Assembly (NCBI GenBank): GCA_037954235.1
Contig: JBBMOA010000004.1
Coordinates: forward strand, 5,248,501 to 5,312,500
Length of the DNA stretch: 64,000 nt
Direction of reading: 5' to 3'
Source: Aulostomus chinensis
Lineage: Eukaryota > Chordata > Actinopteri > Syngnathiformes > Aulostomidae
A model generated the notes under the pieces. That model was not told the DNA's origin. It searched no databases and saw only the letters and a list, made by a program, of their open reading frames with translations. The position numbers and the translations under genes are program-made. Positions 58,130 through 64,000 of this stretch are shown in pieces (position 1 is the first letter of the stretch; each line of letters begins with the position of its first letter).

Positions 58130-59449
58130 TGGAGGTGTAGGGAGGGGTTGATGGACAAGGAGGCAGGGGTGAATGCTCTGGGGTCAACCACAAGCTTCAA
58201 TGTATATGTTTGGTGACGTGGGAGCTAAGGGTTAGAACAATGTGGAACTCTTTAGAGGAAAAGTTAGAGAAGTTGGAGTTTTCAGTTGAAATTTGGGGGT
58301 TAGAACCCATCTGAATTCTGATTGTGGAACTCTGTGGGTCCCACAACAACTTCTATCTTGTGTGTGTTGATTGATGATTTACACTCGTGGGGGTCCTGCG
58401 GTGGATCTGGGATGGTAGAGGGTTGTGTGTGTGTGTGTGGGTGGTCAGGGTCCCAAAGGCTGACCACATATTCATTGAATTCCACTTGGATGGACACAAG
58501 GCTTCCCTTCGCCCCTATTGGGCAGCCAGCCGAGAAAATGGCACAAACAGCAATACATCCTGAAATCTACAGCTACCACATCGCAGCTGGAGTCTTGTGA
58601 TAAAGTTTCAGGGTTTGATTTGCAAAAGTAAGTTTTCATCTGGATTGTTGGATTGAAAAAGAAAAAGAAAGTTTGACAATATTCAAACAAGCAACACACT
58701 CCCAGGTCATGCGATGCAGTGAAACACGATCTCATCCAGCCAGTTTGTGTTGTAACGTTAGAAACGCCAAAGTGTATTGAGATGCATCAGAATTAGCTAG
58801 CCCAGAAATTAGCTGTGTCATTTCTGTGTGTAATTGAGTTGAAAGTAGAGAAACTATCACGATCGAGACATGTGAGGAACCCTCAGAAAGTGTCATGAAA
58901 GCATAAAGTCAGGCAGGTGGCGTAAATATGCCTGTTCCACTGGCAGCAGTTCTGCAGCGCTCTGTGGTGTCCTGTGCCTCTAGGCGTGACCACGCTGTCA
59001 CTAGACTAGGGGTGGGGGACAAGGACAAAATGGTATCGCATGATACATATCTTGTGGGACTAACGTGATCAGTGGAGCTGCTCCAATTGATTATACTGAT
59101 TATTGATTGCAACAATGCTCACGTTATGTTTTGCTGCCAAAGCCGTATATTTTTGGGTTCTGTCTCTGTTTTCTCCAGCTCGGATGTTGCTTTCACCAGC
59201 GTCTGTCGATACTGGCCTGATTTCCACTCGTAGAGGGAGTGTGAACCATGAAGACACCGCTAAATCTCAGGGTAAATCAGTTGAACAACGTAAAAAAAAC
59301 AACATGGATTTTTACATTTCTGTCTAGATTGGACGCTTGTCAACAAAGTGAACCTTCTTCCACTTCTTGCAAACCCTCAATCCACTGGCATTTCTAGAGT
59401 TAAACACACAAACATGCACGCACACACACTTGCAGGCCACTGTCTTTAC

Positions 59450-59614
59450 CTTGGTCTTGCTTGTTGGCGGGGAGCTACGGCCCTTGTCGCTCTGTGGGTG
59501 TGTGTTTCCGGGTGGGGAGTGTGTGCCCAGGTTAGCTTGGGGTGGCAGGCTGCCGGCGTGCTGCTTGGCCCCGGGGGAAACCTGCATGGCTGCCAACTGA
59601 GCTGCGTACAACTG
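59450..59614 (-). CDS. sox5: sox5 exon encoding QLYAAQLAAMQ (window exon 1 of 7)
   Basis: This exon has 55 complete codons in phase 0. It begins QLYAAQLAAMQVSPGAK, a block that follows the Q-rich coiled coil in SOX5, and ends SSPPTSKTK. The acceptor on the minus strand is a pyrimidine-rich stretch ending TTTCAG|CAG, so a second AG lies 3 nt inside (NAGNAG). The donor is AAG|GTAAAG. The region after AAMQ is rich in Pro, Ser and Gly and predicted to be a disordered linker. In the human protein the same point is followed by a short linker and then AQPLNLS, which here begins the next exon. The preceding exon was not found between 59615 and 64000, so it probably lies upstream of the window. Confidence 0.93.
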
Positions 59615-59617
59615 CTG
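59612..59617 (-). promoter_or_regulatory. sox5: NAGNAG tandem acceptor of sox5 window exon 1
   Basis: The minus strand reads TTTCAGCAGTTGTAC. Either AG can be used and the products differ by one Gln (QLYAAQ or LYAAQ). The upstream AG is drawn as the exon start because it keeps the extra Gln seen in mammalian SOX5. Confidence 0.55.
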
Positions 59618-60109
59618 AAAGGTCAGAGAGACAGGTAGAGCGACAGACAGAGATGAGCGGAGGGGAGGCGAGGACAGTAAAGAGGAAGAGAAAAGAGGGG
59701 GGGGGGAGGGAGGGAAGGAAGGAAAGAAAAAAAGGAGAAGAAAGGGGCAACATGAATAAATGAATACTCGAGAGCACACAAACAAAAAAGAAGAGACCGG
59801 CTAAAAAGCTCTGGAAGAAGAGGCCATTAGTGGCCCGGGCTCTGTTTGTGTGACAGAGAGAGATAGAGAGGGACATCTCTACTGTCACCCCCCACCCCAT
59901 GGGAGAAGCGCTAACAGCCTCTCTGACAGGCCCAGAGATGGCCATGTCCCCTCCAGGTGCATCGTGGGAGAAAGGAAAACATTCCGGATATCGAGGTCAC
60001 GCCGAAGAGCCCGGCTCTAGCTCAAGGTGAAAAAAAGCGATGATGGAGAGGGAACGGGAGAGACAGGAAAATTTGTGAAGCTTCTCGCCAGATGGGACAT
60101 GCAGGACGT

Positions 60110-60340
60110 GTCTCGTGCCCCTGCGATGTTCCGACAATAAATAGATACACAAACACTGCATCTATTTAAATAAATGTATTCAATAACTGCTACGGCAAAC
60201 AAAAAAGCAGATTTTCCCTATTCCCTATTATTTATGTATTTAATTAATTTCCAATTAAATAAAAGCATTATGGTGTGAATATTTATGCAATAGCATTGAA
60301 TCACACAAAACAGTCTCTGGCCAGCATTTCTACAGCAACA
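60110..60340. promoter_or_regulatory. Candidate conserved AT-rich element
   Basis: Complex AT-rich sequence with homeodomain-like cores (TTTAATTAATTTCCAATTAA) and an octamer-like ATTTATGCAATAG. It has no simple-repeat structure although its surroundings do. Judged by texture only. Confidence 0.25.
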
Positions 60341-60710
60341 GCATAATATTCAGCACTTGGAAGGAGCTTCAGTCTTCACTTCTTTCCTTCTCAAAATCAT
60401 CCTGCGAAGCTCAGCGACTTTCATGTCGGCTAATACAAATCTCCAAGATTCTCCGTCCTCAGAAGCGCCGTTGCCTCCTCTGAAGAGCAACACAACGCTT
60501 GTTTTGCAAAAAGTAACAGATGTGTTGTTTTTGAATAGTTATAATTGTTATTATTTATTTCTGGTGGAGGATTTTTCTGGAAGAGAACCATCCTTTTTTT
60601 TTTTTTTTTTTTTTTTTAGTTTAACTTCCGTCCTTCTGTTGGTGCTTGGCTGCCGGCCACCAGCGTCAAACAAAGGCTGGTTTATGCAAATGGACAACGA
60701 AGAGATTCTG

Positions 60711-60713
<3 letters not shown>

Positions 60714-60770
<57 letters not shown>
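60714..60770. repeat. (CT)n microsatellite
   Basis: A nearly pure CT run of about 28 units. Confidence 0.97.
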
Positions 60771-60773
<3 letters not shown>

Positions 60774-61623
60774 TCGTTCTCTGTCCATTTGCACCTCTCT
60801 CTATCAGTCCTGACAGCCACATTAGCTCTTCGCTGCTATCTTAAATAAAGACATTCATCTCTTTTATACAAACTTCCACATTCAAGCGACTGGCAGCGCA
60901 CACACATGCATAATGAAGTTCTTTTTGGAAGAAACTCATATTTGAATATGAAATAATCTCCGCCTGACTGTCACTCACATGCGGTAATAACAATATTCGC
61001 CATGCAACATTGCGACTGTGATGTACTAGATTTTCTCTTCTATTGAATTCCCAAACTTTCCCCGCTCACTAGAATGAGGAACCCACTTTTCCGAGGAGGT
61101 GATACATTCTCTAAAACACGTTTTTTTTAACCCGAGTGTGGCTTCTTCTTCGCTGCATATTAGAGGCTTCAGATTCATCAAGTGTTTCGTTGGCCATCTG
61201 CAGCGGTTCTCCACGCAGAGGGGAACAGTAATAATTGAGGTACACGCGGTAGATGTGGGAAGCAGCGGGAGATCGTGCTCAAGCGACACGGACGCGGCGC
61301 TGAGGACCAGCTCGCTGAGATCAGATCAGCCTCTGCTCACTTGGTCCTGTTCAATTAGTTGCACTGTGGCTCTGGGAAGACCCCCTCCCTCCTCAACCCA
61401 CCAGCCAAACCCCCTGGCGAGTGGACCACAGGCGGTGTGTGTCCGTGTGTGTGTGTGTGTGTCTGTGCATGTGTGTCCTGCCATATTCGGACCAGTGGTT
61501 CAAAGCCCTCTTTATTTGCGGAGTGAATTGAGTTCCATTACAAGGCCAGCTCCCGTCACTCAAAGCCGGCTCAATGGGCCGGCGAGCAATGACATACACA
61601 CATGCTCACAAGCACGCGCTTTC

Positions 61624-61674
61624 CCTCTCTCTCTCTCTCTCTCTGGCTCTCTGTCTCTCGCTCTCTCTCTCTTG

Positions 61675-61734
<60 letters not shown>
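61624..61734. repeat. Compound (CT)n-(CA)n microsatellite
   Basis: A 57-bp CT-rich run with GG, TG and CG interruptions joins directly to a pure 54-bp CA run. Confidence 0.97.
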
Positions 61735-61737
<3 letters not shown>

Positions 61738-61985
61738 GGCAGAGGCACCGCGGAGTGCGCCCAGAGCGTCGCCACAACGACATGCATGTCAACAAACAGG
61801 AAGTGACAGCGCAAAGCCCCCTGGGGTGACTGGAGGAGCAAACACACAATTGCAGCTACACACACACACACACACATGCACACACAGCAATTCAATGAGT
61901 GAGAGGGGGGAAAATGCAATTGTAGTTGTGGGATGAGATGAAGGAATTTGAAATGTCACTCAGTAGCCAGACACACTCCAGAGCT

Positions 61986-61991
61986 CTGTGT

Positions 61992-62022
<31 letters not shown>

Positions 62023-62025
62023 GGG
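61986..62025. repeat. (GT)10 followed by a run of 20 G
   Basis: The GT repeat passes straight into an uninterrupted poly-G. The G count may be unreliable because of sequencing. Confidence 0.9.
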
Positions 62026-62340
62026 CACACACAAGACCTGCTTCTCACTCTTTTTGTGTCTAATCCCCTAATGTGAAAACACATCTTCATGTGTGTGTGA
62101 GTGTGTGCACGTGAGCGTAGTGGTCAGCATGTGCTTGTCACATGACTTCGCCTGTGTGTGTGAGCATTTTCATGCTGAACTCTATTGATGAGAGGTGAAA
62201 AGGTGGTATGTGAGTATTGGTGCTCTTTAACTGAAGGAATTGTTCTATTGATTGTGTGTGCGTGCGCACGTTTGTTTTACAATACAACACATATACACTA
62301 AGCTTTGTTCATTCTCTCATGCACTGTTTCTTCAGTGTGA

Positions 62341-62344
<4 letters not shown>

Positions 62345-62411
<67 letters not shown>
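62345..62411. repeat. (GT)n microsatellite
   Basis: A pure GT run of about 33 units. Confidence 0.97.
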
Positions 62412-62412
<1 letters not shown>

Positions 62413-62571
62413 TTCTTCTCGGTCAATAATCTGCAGCTTTAGTCCGATTACCAGCTCGCCTGGTCTTTGTTGTCAGAGTTAGCGGCGGCGCTTCACAGAG
62501 GTCTGAGCTCTATTGTTTACATGGACATGAGGACTATTGTATGGATTTTAATGGATTCTTCTGTGTGTGTC

Positions 62572-62576
<5 letters not shown>

Positions 62577-62618
<42 letters not shown>
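62577..62618. repeat. (GA)n microsatellite
   Basis: A pure GA run of 21 units. Confidence 0.97.
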
Positions 62619-62620
<2 letters not shown>

Positions 62621-64000
62621 ATGTTTTTCACTCATGGGGTGTATTGGCACTGAAAGACAAAAAGAAAAGAAGCAAGAGGGGGCTAATTTGGAGTCCTGGG
62701 ACACAAACATGTCCCCTGTCTGTGGTCCCATCAGCCCTTCTTTTGATTAACTTCTCTTTCTTTTTCTCTGTTTCTTCTTCTCTTCTATAACAGGACCCAT
62801 AGCTGCATTCAAGTAATCGAATCAAGCAATAAATACTATTAAAACACCCACACAGAAACATGAAAACAGTGAGAGTCCAGCCAATTCTGGATCGTGAGGG
62901 CTGATGCAGATTCTCCAGGCTCAGGAGTGAAAATTTCTGATCTCAGTATATCTGCTGCTGTGAATAAAATAATAACATCAAGTAGAAATCATTTAAACAA
63001 CATAATGAAGAGATGCTGCTGGTCATCTTATTTATTTTTGTAAGTTTATTGGGGTTTTTTTTCAGCCGTTTAACCTAACCAGGGGAATGGAGGAAGTGAG
63101 CGGCAGCTGAGGAGAAGAAGGAGAGGGGCTGCAGGATCCTTTTGTTATCAGGGGTTTATCGTTATTTTGCTCAGACTGAAACACCCTTCAACTATTACAT
63201 AGAAAGTAAACTGCTCATTAAAGTTCCTCAAGTGGTCATTTTCACTTTCCTGTCAGACATTTTCATGTAAATGTACACAGTTAGTGCCAAAAAAAATGTA
63301 CTTTGTAGAATTTTTTTTTTTTGCGGTCTGCTTTTTAGGCCTGATCCTGGATCAGTCGTCTATAAAATCACTTCTAGTGTCATAATTTTGTCTTCAAAAT
63401 AAAAGAAGTGACTGTGCTCTTTTGTCAGAGCTGCTTAGAGACTTATTCTGAAAAATTCTGAGCCAGAAGCCAGGTGATTCTGTTGCTACTGTGCTAGCTA
63501 GCTAACAATACTCTGGTCCATTACCCCCCCCCCCCCCCCTCCTGTTTTACTACATTGCTTACTGCGAGGAAGGCTCTGGTCTTTCTATTGTTTTTCATCA
63601 CTCCTCCACCATCGTCCTCGCCCATTGCAACCTCATGGAAGTGATCAGACGATCAATAAGCTCTGACCTTTTTAATTGGTGTGTTTTGAGTAATTGAAAA
63701 GCCAATATCAAGCGATGTATCCGTTAAGCTTTTGTTCGTTATGTTCGAAGCGAAGTAAAATCTGGTCTCTCGTTATGCTTCCTTTTTTTGGTGGTTTTGA
63801 AATGTAACGGCAAGATTAGAGACAAAACCCCCTGAAACGTCTATAAAGGAAGAGAGCCAGAAGACAATTAGCTCAACTGCAGTCGCCTATCCGAGCTGCA
63901 TATCGATCGATCAATATTGATCGACTTCCTGTCACTGGTGGTATTTCCTTGTGCTGTGAGCGCTCCAGAAGGAGATATCAGCAGAGAGAAACTGCTTTTT

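Larger units (their letters stand above)
53254..59449 (-). other. sox5: sox5 intron between window exons 1 and 2
   Basis: A 6.2-kb intron. It contains (CA)n at 53888-53946, GT/GA runs at 54757-54814, the large GT block with a 71-bp duplication at 55182-55439, GT runs at 57433-57492 and 58074-58128, and GA runs near 57668 and 57785. The interval 56180-56800 is AT-rich with nothing recognisable. No additional exon was seen. Confidence 0.85.
41027..64000 (-). other. sox5: sox5 gene, 3' part (partial gene model)
   Basis: Seven minus-strand exons join at 59614-59450, 53253-53040, 47636-47461, 44912-44810, 44650-44477, 42374-42158 and 41324-41027 into one open frame of 448 codons plus TAG. Junction phases agree throughout (0, 1, 0, 1, 1, 2) and every intron is GT-AG. 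SOX5 is a SoxD HMG-box factor that lacks its own activation domain. It dimerises through an N-terminal coiled coil and acts in chondrogenesis, neural crest, neurons and, in fish, pigment-cell fate. The choice of sox5 over sox6 or sox13 rests on YLNDH, QMKEQLKREQQVLD, FSHAM, SGDSDG, SRWKAMTNLEKQ, GVVYPGALSMAGMPSP and KGEEPRIKEE, which follow SOX5 rather than its paralogues as I recall them. The coiled-coil exons and promoter are outside the window. Confidence 0.95.
59615..64000 (-). other. sox5: sox5 intron upstream of window exon 1 (partial)
   Basis: No exon matching the preceding SOX5 sequence was found, so this is read as one intron running past the window. It holds (CT)n at 60714-60770, a CT/CA compound at 61624-61734, GT plus a 20-G run at 61986-62025, (GT)n at 62345-62411, (GA)n at 62577-62618 and a C run at 63525-63539. 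The AT-rich block 60110-60340 is a candidate conserved element. From 62800 to 64000 nothing else is recognisable. Confidence 0.7.

Noticed and set aside
41027..59614. Assignment to sox6 or sox13 instead of sox5
   Set aside because: YLNDH, FSHAM...SGDSDG, KAMTNLEKQ, AGMPSP and KGEEP...IKEE follow SOX5. SOX6 has LFGDQDTV, VIDLTRPED, KSMSNQEKQ and a different tail; SOX13 diverges even in the HMG extension.
61099..61806. 235-codon open frame on the plus strand
   Set aside because: The second half translates CT and CA microsatellites, and the first half has no known protein features. It lies in a sox5 intron.
59615..64000. A further upstream sox5 exon
   Set aside because: I looked on the minus strand for sequence encoding PLQLQ, MAAAA and the Q-rich coiled coil and saw none. 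Very short exons could still be missed.

Overview
The window looks like vertebrate nuclear DNA, most likely from a teleost fish, possibly a percomorph. The coding content is sparse and split by GT-AG introns. The non-coding DNA is crowded with (CA/GT)n, (GA/CT)n and homopolymer microsatellites. It also carries short tRNA-derived SINE-like copies of a kind common in fish genomes. There is no prokaryotic operon structure, CRISPR array or viral gene.

One gene can be supported. It is the 3' part of a SoxD transcription factor gene on the minus strand, best matched to sox5. Seven exons join in phase with GT-AG borders, in transcript order 59614-59450, 53253-53040, 47636-47461, 44912-44810, 44650-44477, 42374-42158 and 41324-41027. 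Together they give 448 codons plus a TAG stop. They encode the QLYAAQLAAMQ segment, a PLNLS co-repressor motif, an alanine run, a conserved YLNDH...QMKEQL...EQQVLD helix, the complete HMG box (split by an intron after KILG) and an acidic tail with an IKEE site. The N-terminal half (leucine zipper, Q-rich coiled coil, promoter) lies beyond position 64000. A 3' UTR of about 3 kb probably ends near an AATAAA at 38061-38056 (minus strand).

Layout: 1-38 kb is non-coding DNA downstream of sox5. It has two recognisable SINE-like insertions (2648-3005 and 22723-22864, the latter with a perfect 10-bp target-site duplication), many microsatellites, and several blocks of complex sequence that read like candidate conserved regulatory elements. 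The interval 38.0-41.0 kb is the probable 3' UTR, 41.0-59.6 kb holds the exons and introns, and 59.6-64 kb is part of an upstream intron. The introns contain a 554-bp inverted-repeat element 58 bp from the HMG exon donor, a probable ~1-kb dispersed repeat between the two HMG exons, and two short tandem duplications bounded by GT tracts.

I found no evidence for an undescribed multi-gene system. The most interesting signals concern sox5 processing and evolution: an in-frame pair of acceptors 27 nt apart whose optional residues resemble the SOX6 paralogue, a UG-repeat directly before the terminal-exon acceptor, a NAGNAG acceptor, an 11-residue alanine run, and loss of a tail block that SOX5 and SOX6 share in mammals. 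Comparisons with human SOX5 and SOX6 are from memory and not from an alignment run.
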